Notes: generated by a model not told the origin, from the letters alone. A stretch of DNA of 64,000 nt from Paucilactobacillus hokkaidonensis JCM 18461 (GCF_000829395.1 NZ_AP014680.1:1550001-1614000); one strand, 5' to 3'; positions 11,523 through 22,123 are shown, counted from the stretch's first letter. Numbers and translations: made by a program.

Positions 11523-12548
11523 CTAATCTTGCTCTACTTCAAAATGTTCCCCGCCGGCCGATTTATTCACCCGATTCATATAGGCAGTACCCAAACCGTT
11601 AGCTGCAAATGTTTGTGCCAAAATAACTTTGATAGTTTCCATATCATCGAATTGCCGTAATCCGGCAAATAGGTTTGCACTCGCTTCTTGTACCCCAGTG
11701 CCCAAGGAATAGCTCGTTATGTTTGCACCTAGATTAAATTCATGTATTAATTGCGTTTCAGCTAACACACCAACTGCAAACGACTGTTTATTAGCCCATT
11801 TAATTGCAGCCTCCCAATCTCCTTGATCTACCAAATAAACCTGTGCTTTAGGAGCATAATGCTTATACTTCATCCCCGGTGCTTTGGGGGTTTCATCTTT
11901 ACCAACTTTGTGATGATTGGTTTCGATTAACCCAATCACATTTTCAATCTGTTCTTTAGTTACTGCTCCAGGACGTAATATTACTGGTTCATCCGTTGAC
12001 ATGTCCAAAACAGTTGATTCAACCCCAACCCGTGTTGGCCCATCATCTAAAATACCAGCAATTTTACCGTTTAAGTCATGATAAACATGGTTAGCAGTTG
12101 TCGGACTAGGTTTTCCCGAAGTATTGGCAGAAGGACCAACTAAGGGCTTGCCAGATATATTAATTAAATTTAGGGTTGCCTGATTATCTGGAAAGCGAAA
12201 CGCAGCTGTCTCTAATCCACCCGTCACGGTTTTTGAAAAAGCGTTCGGCTTTAATTTAAAAATCATCGTCAATGATCCCGGCCAAAATTGCTTCATCAAC
12301 CTATAGGCCGCGTCCGAAATAAACGCAGCATATTTTTCTACCGTTTCAATTGATGCAACGTGCACTATTAATGGATTGTCACTAGGACGCCCTTTAGCTG
12401 CATAGACTTTTTTAACAGCTTGTTCATTAGTTGCATCTGCACCCAAGCCATAAACAGTTTCAGTCGGAAAAGCAACTAACTCGCCAGCATTAATTAGTGT
12501 TGCTGCATCTTTTATTTGAGCCAATTTAAAAACTTTAGTCTCCACCAT
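11523..12548 (-). CDS. sua5: L-threonylcarbamoyladenylate synthase (Sua5)
   Basis: Makes threonylcarbamoyl-AMP from threonine, bicarbonate and ATP, the first step of t6A37 modification of ANN-decoding tRNAs. The start is the ATG at 12548 (MVETKVFKL), with AAGGAGAT six bases upstream, overlapping the end of prmC. The YrdC domain covers the first 200 residues (FPTETVYGLGADA, KGRPSDNPLIVHV, GPSANTSGKPSPT), followed by the Sua5-specific C-terminal domain, giving about 341 residues. TsaE, a later enzyme of the pathway, is encoded at 62517-62981. Confidence 0.95.
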   Translation of the reverse strand: MVETKVFKLAQIKDAATLINAGELVAFPTETVYGLGADATNEQAVKKVYAAKGRPSDNPLIVHVASIETVEKYAAFISDAAYRLMKQFWPGSLTMIFKLKPNAFSKTVTGGLETAAFRFPDNQATLNLINISGKPLVGPSANTSGKPSPTTANHVYHDLNGKIAGILDDGPTRVGVESTVLDMSTDEPVILRPGAVTKEQIENVIGLIETNHHKVGKDETPKAPGMKYKHYAPKAQVYLVDQGDWEAAIKWANKQSFAVGVLAETQLIHEFNLGANITSYSLGTGVQEASANLFAGLRQFDDMETIKVILAQTFAANGLGTAYMNRVNKSAGGEHFEVEQD

Positions 12549-12563
12549 ATGTATCTCCTTCAT

Positions 12564-13409
12564 TCAAAAATTTTGTACTCGCACCATCCGCATTTGATCA
12601 TTAATATCATGACGAGTTTCAACTATTGCATTTGGATAGTTAGCAGTAATGGCAGTTTTAATCGCGTGTTCTTGCCTGTAGCCTGTCTCACCAAATAACT
12701 GCCCATCCTTAGTTAAAACATGCTGTATTTGAGCAAATAACTTATCGTAAAATCCCATTCCTTGATGATCGGCAAACAAAGCTACATCTGGTTCATATTG
12801 CAGTACCTGTTCATCCATTGCATCAAGTTCCTGTTGCCCAATGTATGGCGGATTAGTCACAATCAAATCAAATTTAACTCCCACCAAATTTTCAAACAAA
12901 TCACTTTGAACAAAATGAATATCTGCATTTAATCTTTGTGCATTTTGTGTTGCTACGCCAAGCGCCTCACTTGAAATATCACTAGCAGTAACATGCCAAT
13001 TAGGACGTTCCAATTTAAGTGTAATTCCGATTACGCCACTGCCGGTTCCTAGATCCAGTACGCGCAATGGTTCGTCATTAGTAAATTCAGTTAAAACCCA
13101 TTCCACCAATTCTTCCGTTTCACTTTCGGGAATCAGTACTGCTGGAGATACTGCAAAACCACGACCGTAAAATATTTCTTTACCAACAATATATTGTGCC
13201 GGTTCAAATTGCTTTAGTCTGGCTATATCATCTTGAAATAATTGCCATTCTGATGCTTGCATTCTTTTAGAGTAATGTAACAACAACTCGGTCGTCGTCC
13301 AATTATGACGCATCATTAGAATGAATCGTGGTGCACTTTGATCGACTGATTCTTCAACTAGATGAGAAGAAGCCCAATTAAGGGCTTCTCGATAGGTTGG
13401 ATTATTCAT
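12564..13409 (-). CDS. prmC: Peptide chain release factor N5-glutamine methyltransferase
   Basis: Methylates the glutamine of the GGQ loop in release factors. It overlaps prfA, which encodes its substrate, by 8 bp. The start is the ATG at 13409 ([14 protein letters not shown]); an upstream in-frame codon would run far into prfA. The SAM-binding motif [11 protein letters not shown] and the substrate-binding NPPY are present. Length of about 281 residues is typical. Confidence 0.97.
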   Translation of the reverse strand: MNNPTYREALNWASSHLVEESVDQSAPRFILMMRHNWTTTELLLHYSKRMQASEWQLFQDDIARLKQFEPAQYIVGKEIFYGRGFAVSPAVLIPESETEELVEWVLTEFTNDEPLRVLDLGTGSGVIGITLKLERPNWHVTASDISSEALGVATQNAQRLNADIHFVQSDLFENLVGVKFDLIVTNPPYIGQQELDAMDEQVLQYEPDVALFADHQGMGFYDKLFAQIQHVLTKDGQLFGETGYRQEHAIKTAITANYPNAIVETRHDINDQMRMVRVQNF

Positions 13410-14484
13410 CACGCAACTGCTCCATTTTTTCAGTTTGATCGGCAATCACTAATGCGTCAATAATTTCATCTAATTCACCATTCATAATGCGGTCAAGTTT
13501 ATTCAAAGTTAACCCGATACGGTGATCAGTAACCCTATTTTGTGGATAATTATAGGTCCGAATTCGCTCTGAGCGATCACCAGTCCCGACAGCCGATTTA
13601 CGTTGTTGATCGTACTCACTTTGCTCTTTTTGTTGATAGTAATCGTAGACACGGGCCCGTAAGATCTTCATGGCCTTAGCGCGATTTTGCTGTTGTGACC
13701 GTTCATCTTGCATGGCCACCACAATACCAGTTGGTAAGTGGGTCATTCGGACGGCTGAAGATGTTTTATTAATATGTTGTCCACCAGCACCAGAAGAACG
13801 ATAGACATCAGTCCGAATATCCTTTGCATCAATATCAATATCAACATCCTCTGCTTCTGGCATAACCCCAACTGTTGATGTCGACGTGTGTACCCGACCA
13901 GCAGATTCAGTGACAGGCACTCGTTGAACCCGATGCGCACCATTTTCATACTTTAATTTAGAATAGACTTTATCACCCGTAATCATCAAGACGATTTCTT
14001 TAAATCCACCAACTTCAGTATCACTATGGTCAACAACTTCAACTTGCCAGCCTTGTTTTTCAGCGTAGCGAGAATACATATCAAATAAATCAGCAGCAAA
14101 CAGACTGGCCTCATCTCCACCAGCTGCTCCATGAATTTCCATAATAATATTTTTATCATCATTCGGATCTTGCGGTAACAACAAAATTCGAAGTTCTTGT
14201 TCCAGTTGTTCCTGTTTTGTTTTTGATTCTGCTAGCTCTTCTTTAGTTAATTGTTCCATTTCATCATCTAACTTTTCGTGAAGTAACTCTTCGTCATCAC
14301 GAACTTGTTGAACGACTTTTTTATACTGCGTATATTTTTCCACCGTTTCACGGAGGCTACCTTCTTCTTTTGATAGCTTCATAAAACGTTGAGTATCCGC
14401 AATAATGTCTGGATCACTAATTAATTCGTTTAATTCGTCGTACCGATCAGCCACAGCTTGCAGCTTATCAAAAATTTCATCCAT
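13402..14484 (-). CDS. prfA: Peptide chain release factor 1
   Basis: Terminates translation at UAA and UAG. The 360-residue protein has the codon-recognition tripeptide PVT (PxT type, RF1-specific) in [10 protein letters not shown] and the catalytic GGQ in [14 protein letters not shown] ribosome binding site AGGAG lies ahead of the ATG. A 111-bp palindromic element lies between it and tdk. Conserved tdk-prfA-prmC-sua5 order supports the call. Confidence 0.98.
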   Translation of the reverse strand: MDEIFDKLQAVADRYDELNELISDPDIIADTQRFMKLSKEEGSLRETVEKYTQYKKVVQQVRDDEELLHEKLDDEMEQLTKEELAESKTKQEQLEQELRILLLPQDPNDDKNIIMEIHGAAGGDEASLFAADLFDMYSRYAEKQGWQVEVVDHSDTEVGGFKEIVLMITGDKVYSKLKYENGAHRVQRVPVTESAGRVHTSTSTVGVMPEAEDVDIDIDAKDIRTDVYRSSGAGGQHINKTSSAVRMTHLPTGIVVAMQDERSQQQNRAKAMKILRARVYDYYQQKEQSEYDQQRKSAVGTGDRSERIRTYNYPQNRVTDHRIGLTLNKLDRIMNGELDEIIDALVIADQTEKMEQLRDE

Positions 14485-14505
14485 GTTATTCTCCTATTGT
14501 ATAGA

Positions 14506-14616
14506 GTGCTAATACAACCGGTTAAGTTTCGTAGGCTAAGATAATTAAGCACTGTTCGCGCATTTTGCGAATGGCGATTAATTGGCTTAGCCCTAGAAAC
14601 TTGGTTGAATTAGCAC
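14506..14616. repeat. Long palindromic element, copy 1
   Basis: A 111-bp imperfect palindrome between tdk and prfA, starting GTGCTAAT and ending ATTAGCAC. Nested arms GGCTAAG/CTTAGCC and TTCGC/GCGAA complete the stem; GGTTA on the 5' arm is unpaired. Size, GTG/CAC ends and the unpaired GGTTA match the elements at 47057 and 61835, although the stem sequence differs. Confidence 0.75.
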
Positions 14617-14628
14617 ATTTCAAAATCC

Positions 14629-15201
14629 TTATTTCAACACAGGATCAAAATAATGACGCCGGCAAACTGGATAATATGATTCATTGCCGCCAATCATAAC
14701 TTGTTGTCCTTCGTACACTGGCTTGCCATCATGCATCCGTAAGTTCATTGTTGCCTTACGTTTGCAGAACCAACAAATAGTTTTCATTTCTTCTAATTTA
14801 TCGGCATAAATCAATAAATATTTTGAACCTTCAAATAATTGGTTACGAAAATCATTTTTTAAACCAAATGCCATGACAGGAATATTTAGGTCATCCACGA
14901 TTTTAGTCAACTGAATAATGTGCTCTTTTTTTAAAAATTGGGCTTCATCAATCAACACACACGCTGCATCCGGATTTGTCTGTGACACGTATTCAAAAAT
15001 GTTTGTTTCATCCAATACCGGTACAGCTGTGCGCTCTAAGCCAATTCGACTGGCAATCGTGCCAACCCCAGAACGCGTATCTAAGCCACTTGTCAAAATA
15101 ATAACTGACTTGCCTTGTTCCTCATAGTTATGAGCCACTTTTAAAATTTCAATCGACTTGCCAGAATTCATTGCGCCATATTTATAAAATAATTGAGCCA
15201 C
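14629..15201 (-). CDS. tdk: Thymidine kinase
   Basis: Phosphorylates thymidine (pyrimidine salvage). 190 residues. The Walker A loop GAMNSGKS spans residues 9-16, Walker B is VLIDEAQFL, and the zinc lasso is visible as CWFCKRKAT with a second pair near CRRHYF. The start is a GTG at 15201, which begins the conserved [11 protein letters not shown] segment. It is the promoter-proximal gene of the tdk-prfA-prmC-sua5-glyA-upp group. Confidence 0.97.
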   Translation of the reverse strand: MAQLFYKYGAMNSGKSIEILKVAHNYEEQGKSVIILTSGLDTRSGVGTIASRIGLERTAVPVLDETNIFEYVSQTNPDAACVLIDEAQFLKKEHIIQLTKIVDDLNIPVMAFGLKNDFRNQLFEGSKYLLIYADKLEEMKTICWFCKRKATMNLRMHDGKPVYEGQQVMIGGNESYYPVCRRHYFDPVLK

Positions 15202-15382
15202 TTTTACTCACCTTTTCCTCGCGTATTCTTTCCTAGTATAGCGAAAATTACACTTAAATTGAAGTCTTTAAATGAAAGCAGCACTAAATTCTTTCTTTTT
15301 TGCTAAATTCACGCTACAATTAATCGATGATTTTTAAAATTGTGTATGATATTAAATAGTTAGAAACTATTGGAGGACTACC

Positions 15383-16726
15383 ATGTCGATACGAAGTTCA
15401 GTTGCCACCGCAGCAGGTAAATCAAGTTATTGGTTTTTACATAATTTTTTGCACGGCGGAAGCTCATTACCTGGAAAAATAACAACGGCCATTGATCCCC
15501 ATATTTTGCGCGCCTTTGGAACCAAATACGATGTCGTAATCATTACCGGTACCAACGGAAAGACGTTGACAACGGCATTAAGCGTCCGCGTCTTAAAACA
15601 AAAATACAGTGACGTGTTAACCAACCCAACCGGCTCAAACATGGAACAAGGAATTGTCACCACATTTATCACTGCTCACCATTCAAAAAATGGTAAACAG
15701 TTAGCCATCTTAGAAGTTGATGAAGCTAATATTGTTAAAGTAACGGAATATATCAAACCAATTGCATTTATTTTTACTAACCTGTTTCGTGATCAGATGG
15801 ACCGTTACGGAGAAATTTACACTACCTACGACAAGATTTTGGCTGGGGTTAAAAAGGCTCCTGAAGCAACAATTATCGCTAATGGTGATGCCCAAATTTT
15901 CCATTCCAAAAAATTACCTAATCCAATGATCTTTTTTGGTTTTGATCATGAGGAAAATCACGACATTAAAGCCCCCGCTAATACGGACGGAGTACTATGC
16001 CCACAATGCAATCACATTTTACATTACCATTTCATCACTTATGGTAATTTAGGTAGTTATTTCTGTCCAAATTGTGGCTTTGAACGTCCTGAATTAACTT
16101 ATAAAGTGACCAACATAACTAAATTAACACCAACTAGTTCAACCTTTGAAATTAACCATCATGCATATACAATTCAGATTGGTGGCATGTATAATATCTA
16201 TAATGCACTAGCAGCCTATGCTTTAGGCAGCTTTCTAGGCGTAACTCCTGATCAAATTGGCAAAGCTTTTGAATCTGACAAAAAAGTGTTTGGCCGTCAG
16301 GAAATGATTCAAGTCGAAGATAAACAAGTTACCTTAATTTTAGTTAAGAACCCTGTTGGCCTCAATCAAGTCATTGACATGATTCTAACCGATGATCAGC
16401 CATTTTCATTTGTCGGCCTGTTAAACGCCAACTATGCTGATGGAATCGATACAAGCTGGATTTGGGATGGCAACTTTGAAAAATTACAAGAACATGCTAT
16501 TCCTCAGTTTATGACTGGCGGAGAACGCTATAAAGACATCACCTTTAGACTAAGAGTTGCAGGCGTGCCTAATCCAATTATTGAACCGGATATCAGTAAA
16601 ATTGCAGCTAAAATTAAAGAATTACCGACTACAAAGGTTTATGTTTTAGCGACTTATACCGCTGTCTTACAACTACGCAAGCAATTGGCAGAGCAAGGCT
16701 ATATCAAGGAAGGAATGGATGCATAA
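15383..16726 (+). CDS. murT: Lipid II isoglutaminyl synthase, Mur-ligase subunit MurT
   Basis: With GatD, amidates the D-glutamate of lipid II to D-isoglutamine. The 447-residue protein has a Mur-ligase ATP loop (IITGTNGKTLTTAL), an inserted Cys4 zinc ribbon (CPQCNH...CPNCG, about residues 205-232), and the C-terminal DUF1727 domain. ATG with GGAGG upstream. The last base of its stop codon is the first base of the gatD start. Divergent from tdk. Confidence 0.97.
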   Translation: MSIRSSVATAAGKSSYWFLHNFLHGGSSLPGKITTAIDPHILRAFGTKYDVVIITGTNGKTLTTALSVRVLKQKYSDVLTNPTGSNMEQGIVTTFITAHHSKNGKQLAILEVDEANIVKVTEYIKPIAFIFTNLFRDQMDRYGEIYTTYDKILAGVKKAPEATIIANGDAQIFHSKKLPNPMIFFGFDHEENHDIKAPANTDGVLCPQCNHILHYHFITYGNLGSYFCPNCGFERPELTYKVTNITKLTPTSSTFEINHHAYTIQIGGMYNIYNALAAYALGSFLGVTPDQIGKAFESDKKVFGRQEMIQVEDKQVTLILVKNPVGLNQVIDMILTDDQPFSFVGLLNANYADGIDTSWIWDGNFEKLQEHAIPQFMTGGERYKDITFRLRVAGVPNPIIEPDISKIAAKIKELPTTKVYVLATYTAVLQLRKQLAEQGYIKEGMDA

Positions 16727-17433
16727 TGGCAAAATATTCATTACACCTTGCCCATCTGTACGGTGATCTACTCAATACGTACGGCGATGTTGGTAATATC
16801 TTGGCACTTGAATACTATGCTAAAAAAATGGACGTTGATTTTAATGTTGACGTCATCAGCATTGAAGAAGATTTTAATCCTGATGACTTTGATATTTCCT
16901 TTTTTGGCGGCGGTCAAGACTATGAACAAATGATTGTTTCTCGAGATATTCCAAATAAAAAAGATGGTATCCAAAAATTCATTACAGATGATAAACCCAT
17001 GTTGGCTATCTGTGGTGGCTACCAACTTTTGGGACACTACTACGTTGGAGCTGATGGGGAAAAGATTCCTGGTATCGGCGTTTTAGACCACTATACTCTT
17101 AGTCAGGATAACAACCGTTTCATTGGTAATATCACCATCAAAAATGAAGAAAACAACGAGACCTATCATGGCTTTGAAAATCATAATGGCCGGACTTTTC
17201 TTGGCAATGGTGAAAAGCCATTGGGCATTGTGCTGTCCGGTCATGGTAATAATGGTGAAGATAACACTGAAGGAGCTATTTATAAGGAAGTATTCTGTTC
17301 TTATTTTCATGGCCCAATCTTGACCAGAAATGGTGAGTTAGCTAAACGGATGTTACTAAAGGCATTACACAATAAATATCCAGATGCAGATCTCTCTACT
17401 CAGGATAGCTTGGAAATTCAACCCACATTTTAA
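16726..17433 (+). CDS. gatD: Lipid II isoglutaminyl synthase, glutaminase subunit GatD
   Basis: Class I glutamine amidotransferase that supplies ammonia to MurT. 235 residues. The nucleophile cysteine lies in LAICGGYQLLGHYY and the catalytic histidine in CSYFHGPIL. Start overlaps the murT stop (TAATG), indicating coupled translation and a fixed 1:1 complex. A terminator follows. Confidence 0.97.
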   Translation: MAKYSLHLAHLYGDLLNTYGDVGNILALEYYAKKMDVDFNVDVISIEEDFNPDDFDISFFGGGQDYEQMIVSRDIPNKKDGIQKFITDDKPMLAICGGYQLLGHYYVGADGEKIPGIGVLDHYTLSQDNNRFIGNITIKNEENNETYHGFENHNGRTFLGNGEKPLGIVLSGHGNNGEDNTEGAIYKEVFCSYFHGPILTRNGELAKRMLLKALHNKYPDADLSTQDSLEIQPTF

Positions 17434-17442
17434 TTTATAAAT

Positions 17443-17479
17443 AAAAAGACGATTTGCATTTTTTGCAAATTGTCTTTTT
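17443..17479 (+). terminator. Terminator after murT-gatD
   Basis: AAAAGAC-ATTTGCA stem paired with TGCAAAT-GTCTTTT, then T-rich tail. It is symmetrical enough to serve the convergent serine hydrolase gene too. Confidence 0.88.
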
Positions 17480-17515
17480 TATATTAGAAGTGTTCCACAA
17501 GCCAGATTCATGTAA

Positions 17516-18544
17516 TTATGACACACTTTTCTCTTTCTCATGGAGATATGTCGCCATAATTAAGTGCCTGCGATCAATAAATTCATCGTTATCAGCACTC
17601 GGATGAACTCGATTTGATAACAAAATGAATCCTTGCTGTTCATCTCGATCAATTGCCAGCCACGTTCCCGTGAAACCGGTATGATAAATTATTAAATGAT
17701 GATCGCTTGCCTCGGTCAGTAACACACGCCAACCAAATGAACGCCCATAGAACCCATTCATTGGTGTCTGATCTTGAAATAGCTGATCCACCGTTTTATC
17801 AGTCAACAGTCCAGCCAAGTTTGAATCTATCATTGCACGACTGAAGATTTCTAAGTCTGACAATGTTGCAAATAACCCAGCACAACCACAATGTACACCA
17901 AGAATATATGCCTTTGGATCGTGTACTTGCCCCCGAATTAGTCCACGTTTAGCCTGAATTTCAGTAGGAACACAATCTTTTGACTCTGGTTTGAAGGTTG
18001 CATCGGTCATTTTTAAAGGCTGCAGCACCACCTGATCAATCACCTGTTGTACTGGTTGCTGATAAAAATACTCAATAATCCAGCCTAAATAAATGAACCC
18101 AATATCCGCATACTTAACCCGTTGATTAAAGTTATCGCCCACGTTCAACTGCAATAACTGTCTGGTCAACTCTGGTGCAGACAACTCATTTCGGTTTTTG
18201 ATGTAGCCTTCAACACCAGAGGTATGCGTTAATAAGTGCCGAACGGTTACCCGCGGATCGCTAAATTGTGGTAAATACAATTTGACTGGATCATCAATAC
18301 CCAGTTGACCACGCTCAACCAACTGCATAATCACGGTTGTGGTGCCAATCACTTTTGTCAATGAGGCCACATCATACTTTGCATTTTTCCACAATTTAAT
18401 TGACGTCGGCTTAAGTTTTGCATCACCAAGTATCTCAGAATAGCAGTCTTGCTTATCAAAAATAACATATGACACGCCGGGGACCACTTTTTGTGTCACC
18501 AACTGCTGGATTTGTTCAATGGTCCGTTTATATTTTGTCATCAT
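17516..18544 (-). CDS. Serine hydrolase, beta-lactamase/PBP-like family
   Basis: 342 residues. The SxxK catalytic motif is SLTK at 61-64 and a second motif YAD (the YxN position) occurs in KYADIGFIYLG; HTGFTG occupies the KTG position near the C-terminus. No signal peptide is visible, so it is probably cytoplasmic or an esterase-like enzyme rather than a secreted penicillin-binding protein. It starts 8 bp after the ABC exporter gene, so it is probably cotranscribed with it. The physiological substrate is unknown. Confidence 0.8.
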   Translation of the reverse strand: MMTKYKRTIEQIQQLVTQKVVPGVSYVIFDKQDCYSEILGDAKLKPTSIKLWKNAKYDVASLTKVIGTTTVIMQLVERGQLGIDDPVKLYLPQFSDPRVTVRHLLTHTSGVEGYIKNRNELSAPELTRQLLQLNVGDNFNQRVKYADIGFIYLGWIIEYFYQQPVQQVIDQVVLQPLKMTDATFKPESKDCVPTEIQAKRGLIRGQVHDPKAYILGVHCGCAGLFATLSDLEIFSRAMIDSNLAGLLTDKTVDQLFQDQTPMNGFYGRSFGWRVLLTEASDHHLIIYHTGFTGTWLAIDRDEQQGFILLSNRVHPSADNDEFIDRRHLIMATYLHEKEKSVS

Positions 18545-18552
18545 AACAACCC

Positions 18553-20397
18553 TTAGATTTGATTACCCATAAACTGACTATTGTATAAATCAGCATAAAA
18601 ACCATGTTTAGCAATTAACCCATCATGATCTCCGGTTTCAACAATCTGTCCATGATTCATCACAATAATTTTTTCGGCATTTCGGATGGTTGATAATCTA
18701 TGTGCCACCACAAAACTGGTTCGATTACGTTGCAACTTATTCATTGCTGTTTGAATCAGCGTTTCAGTGCGAGTATCAACTGAACTGGTAGCTTCATCCA
18801 AAATTAAAATTTCAGGATCAGCAACAAAGGCCCGTGCAATCGTTAATAATTGTCGTTGCCCTTGCGAAATATTAGAAGCGGATTCATCCAAAATGGTTTG
18901 ATATCCATCTGGTAATTGCCGGATAAAACTATCAGCTCGGGCCTCACGCGATGCTGCATAAACCTCGTCATCAGTTGCATTTTCTTTACCATACTTAATG
19001 TTATCGAAAATTGTACCGGTAAAAAGCCACGTATCTTGCAGCACCATCGCAAAGTGTTGTCGGACTGTTTGCCGGGACATATTACGAGTTTCTCGTCCGT
19101 CCAAGTATATTGAACCACCCGTAACATCATAAAAGCGTTCCAACAAATTAATAATGGTTGTTTTCCCAGCACCAGTCGGTCCCACAATGGCAATCATATG
19201 ATTGGTGGGCGCCTGTAAGTCAAAATCTTTAATTAATGGATTTTCATCATAACTAAATGCTACGTCATTAAACTCAATTTTAACATCACCAGCGGGCTTA
19301 TTATCCAGTTTTTGTTTGCTATCAAGCATTTCCGGTTCATCTAAGACATCGAAGATCCGTTCTGCAGATGCAATGGTTGCTTGAATTGTATTCGTTAAAT
19401 TCGCAATTTGAGTGATTGGTTGTGATAATTGATTTGTGTACTGCAGTAGCGCCTGGACATTCCCTAATGTAATTTGGCCACCCGCTACTTGGATCGTCCC
19501 TACAACTGCAACTAACAAATAGTCTAGGTTCTTAATAAAGTTCATTAACGGATAAATCAGGGTTGAGAAAAATTGGGCCTTCCATGCGGCCTTGTAGTAA
19601 TTTGAATTCTGCTCTTCAAATCCCTCAATTGCTTCTTGTTCGTGATTAAACGTCCGTACAACCGTATGACCAGCATAGTTTTCTTCAACGTGATTATTTA
19701 ATAATCCTAAACTGGCCTGTTGTTTACCAAATAATTTTTGTGATCTCGGTGCAATCAAACCAACAACGATCAAGCTTAGCGGCACACTGACTAGAGCAAT
19801 CAACGTTAATTTCCAACTAATTGTCAGCATGATGTACAAAACTCCAAAGAAAGTCAGAACACTAGTAACAATTTGAATTAAACTTTGTTGCAGTGTTCCA
19901 GCAATATTATCCATATCATTGATTGCCCGACTCATAATGTCACCATTGGAATGAGTATCATAGTAGCTAACCGGTACTCGTTGCATTTTTGCTTTAAAAT
20001 CTTTTCTTAATTGGTACACAACTTGTTGTGAAATTCGCGTCATTACCACCTGCTGCACAACACTGAAAATTGATGATAAACCATACAAGATACCGACAAT
20101 CACCAGTATATGAATGATTTTATCAAAATTGATGGGCAGACTGGTAACGTGCATTCCAGTTTTCATCTGTGCATACCCTTTGGTCACACCAGCATAAATT
20201 TCAGTTGTCGCTTGGCCTAAAATCTTAGGCGCATTAATTGACAGGATAACGGAAACAGCCGCTAGCACGAGTGACAGTACCATCCCAGGAATCCAGCTTT
20301 TCATGTACGCAAACAACCGCCATGTAGTGGGCCAAAAATTATGTGGCTTGTCTGCTACCTTGGAACCACGTCTTCCATGATTATGCATTTGCGGCAT
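18553..20397 (-). CDS. Heterodimeric ABC exporter subunit, canonical ATP site
   Basis: Fused six-helix transmembrane domain and ATPase, about 614 residues. Walker A GPTGAGKTT, Walker B ILILDEATSSVD with catalytic Glu, and switch His in VVAHRLST are complete; the signature is ISQGQ. It overlaps the partner gene by 17 bp. I chose the ATG at 20397, after AGGAAAGGGG; an ATG at 20388 is equally plausible. The pair resembles LmrCD/BmrCD-type multidrug exporters; substrate unknown. Confidence 0.88.
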   Translation of the reverse strand: MPQMHNHGRRGSKVADKPHNFWPTTWRLFAYMKSWIPGMVLSLVLAAVSVILSINAPKILGQATTEIYAGVTKGYAQMKTGMHVTSLPINFDKIIHILVIVGILYGLSSIFSVVQQVVMTRISQQVVYQLRKDFKAKMQRVPVSYYDTHSNGDIMSRAINDMDNIAGTLQQSLIQIVTSVLTFFGVLYIMLTISWKLTLIALVSVPLSLIVVGLIAPRSQKLFGKQQASLGLLNNHVEENYAGHTVVRTFNHEQEAIEGFEEQNSNYYKAAWKAQFFSTLIYPLMNFIKNLDYLLVAVVGTIQVAGGQITLGNVQALLQYTNQLSQPITQIANLTNTIQATIASAERIFDVLDEPEMLDSKQKLDNKPAGDVKIEFNDVAFSYDENPLIKDFDLQAPTNHMIAIVGPTGAGKTTIINLLERFYDVTGGSIYLDGRETRNMSRQTVRQHFAMVLQDTWLFTGTIFDNIKYGKENATDDEVYAASREARADSFIRQLPDGYQTILDESASNISQGQRQLLTIARAFVADPEILILDEATSSVDTRTETLIQTAMNKLQRNRTSFVVAHRLSTIRNAEKIIVMNHGQIVETGDHDGLIAKHGFYADLYNSQFMGNQI

Positions 20398-22123
20398 CCC
20401 CTTTCCTGATTTGTGAATCGACAATTTCTCGATAGGTTTCATTATTGGCTTTTAATTCTTGATGAGTTCCTTGACCAACAACTTTGCCATCATCCATCAC
20501 TAAAATCAAATCGGCATCCGCCACGGTGGAAACTCGTTGAGCCACGATCACCATGACGGCCTGGCTCATCTGCTTATCTTGGTGTAAAGCCATTCGCAAC
20601 TGTGCATCGGTTTTAAAATCAAGTGCTGAGAATGAGTCATCAAAAATATAGATTGAAGCATTTTTAATAATCGTTCGGGCAATTGCTAAACGTTGGCGTT
20701 GGCCACCAGAAAAATTATCACCATTTTGTTCAACGATTGCATCTAGGCCACCATTCTCAGTAACAAAGCTCTTGGACTGCGCAATCTCTAATGCTTGCCA
20801 CATTTGGTCATCAGTCGCGTCTTTATTACCATATTTTAAATTTGTCCGAATGGTCCCTTTAAATAAGACCGCTTTTTGCTGCGTAATCGATATTTTTTCA
20901 TGTAGCGCATGCTGCGTGACTTGTTCAATCGGCTGATCATTAACTAAAATATTGCCGTCATCAAAATTAAACAATCGTGGAATTAAATTCACCAGCGTTG
21001 ATTTACCAGATCCAGTTCCACCAATAATCGCCACCGTCTGCCCTGCCCGAGCTTTAAAATTAATGCCTTGTAGTGCGAGTTGCTCGGCTCCACGATATTT
21101 GAATTCAACATCATCAAATTCAAGGGAAGCTGGTTTAGTTTGATCAAATTGTTTGATTTGGTCTTCTGGTAAATCGGCAACACTATTTTCACGTTCAACA
21201 ACCTCATTGATTCGCGCAGCTGAAGCCGAAGCCCGTGGGACGAACACAAAGACCATCGAAAGCATCATAAAACTCATTAAAATTTGAGTAGCATACGTCA
21301 TAAATGCCACTAGATTGCCAACTTGCATCTGCATATCAGCAATTAAATGACCACCAAAGAAAATAATACCAATATTTGATCCACTTAAAATTAAGGTCAT
21401 CACTGGAAACATAAATGAGGTAATCACAAAAGCCTTAGTGGCAGTCTTCGTATAATCGTGGTTAGCTACATCAAACCGATCTTGTTCAAATTTATCTTGG
21501 TTAAAGGCTCGGATGACCCGAACGCCTGTTAATCCTTCTCGAAAAACTAAGTTAATACGATCGGTCTTTTTTTGAATGCTTTTGAACAGTGGAACGGCAA
21601 AATACATAATTGCCACAACTGCAACTGCTAAAATCGGAATGGCCACTAAAAAGACAGTTGTTAATCTTGGCTCGCGATTATACGCTAATACTCCCGCAGC
21701 AATCAACATAATAGGTGACTGCAGCATCATTCGTAAAATTGTGACCATCACATTTTGGATTTGGACGATATCATTCGTTGTTCGTGTAATTAAGGATGAA
21801 TCTCCAAAGTCCGTAAACTCTCTGCTAGAGAAATTAACAACTTTGTTAAACATTTGGGAACGTAATTTTTGGCCCACCTTCATTGATTGAGTGGAAGCAA
21901 AATAAACGTTACCAGCAGCGGCTAACAATCCAATAAACGACACAATCAACATGTTAATACCTTGTTGCCAAATATAGCTTTGATCGTTTTGTGCAATCCC
22001 CTTATCAATCAAATTAGAAGTAATGGTTGGTAAATACAAATCAGCACTAACTTGGATTAACAAAAATAGCAGTGCTGCTGTGGCGGCCCACCAATTTAAA
22101 TTTTTTCGTGCAATTTTAATCAT
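20381..22123 (-). CDS. Heterodimeric ABC exporter subunit, degenerate ATP site
   Basis: Membrane-spanning half-transporter with fused ATPase, about 580 residues. Walker A GGTGSGKST and signature FSGGQRQRL are normal, but Walker B reads IYIFDDSFSALD (Asp in place of catalytic Glu) and the switch histidine is Gln (IVAQRVST). This is the hallmark of the subunit with a non-hydrolytic site in heterodimeric exporters. The ATG at 22123 overlaps the MarR stop; a GTG at 22135 sits too close to GGAG. Confidence 0.88.
   Translation of the reverse strand: MIKIARKNLNWWAATAALLFLLIQVSADLYLPTITSNLIDKGIAQNDQSYIWQQGINMLIVSFIGLLAAAGNVYFASTQSMKVGQKLRSQMFNKVVNFSSREFTDFGDSSLITRTTNDIVQIQNVMVTILRMMLQSPIMLIAAGVLAYNREPRLTTVFLVAIPILAVAVVAIMYFAVPLFKSIQKKTDRINLVFREGLTGVRVIRAFNQDKFEQDRFDVANHDYTKTATKAFVITSFMFPVMTLILSGSNIGIIFFGGHLIADMQMQVGNLVAFMTYATQILMSFMMLSMVFVFVPRASASAARINEVVERENSVADLPEDQIKQFDQTKPASLEFDDVEFKYRGAEQLALQGINFKARAGQTVAIIGGTGSGKSTLVNLIPRLFNFDDGNILVNDQPIEQVTQHALHEKISITQQKAVLFKGTIRTNLKYGNKDATDDQMWQALEIAQSKSFVTENGGLDAIVEQNGDNFSGGQRQRLAIARTIIKNASIYIFDDSFSALDFKTDAQLRMALHQDKQMSQAVMVIVAQRVSTVADADLILVMDDGKVVGQGTHQELKANNETYREIVDSQIRKGDAANA

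Noticed and set aside
14918-15127. Plus-strand frame opposite tdk
   Set aside because: Shadow of the tdk coding sequence; the minus strand has an intact kinase with all motifs.
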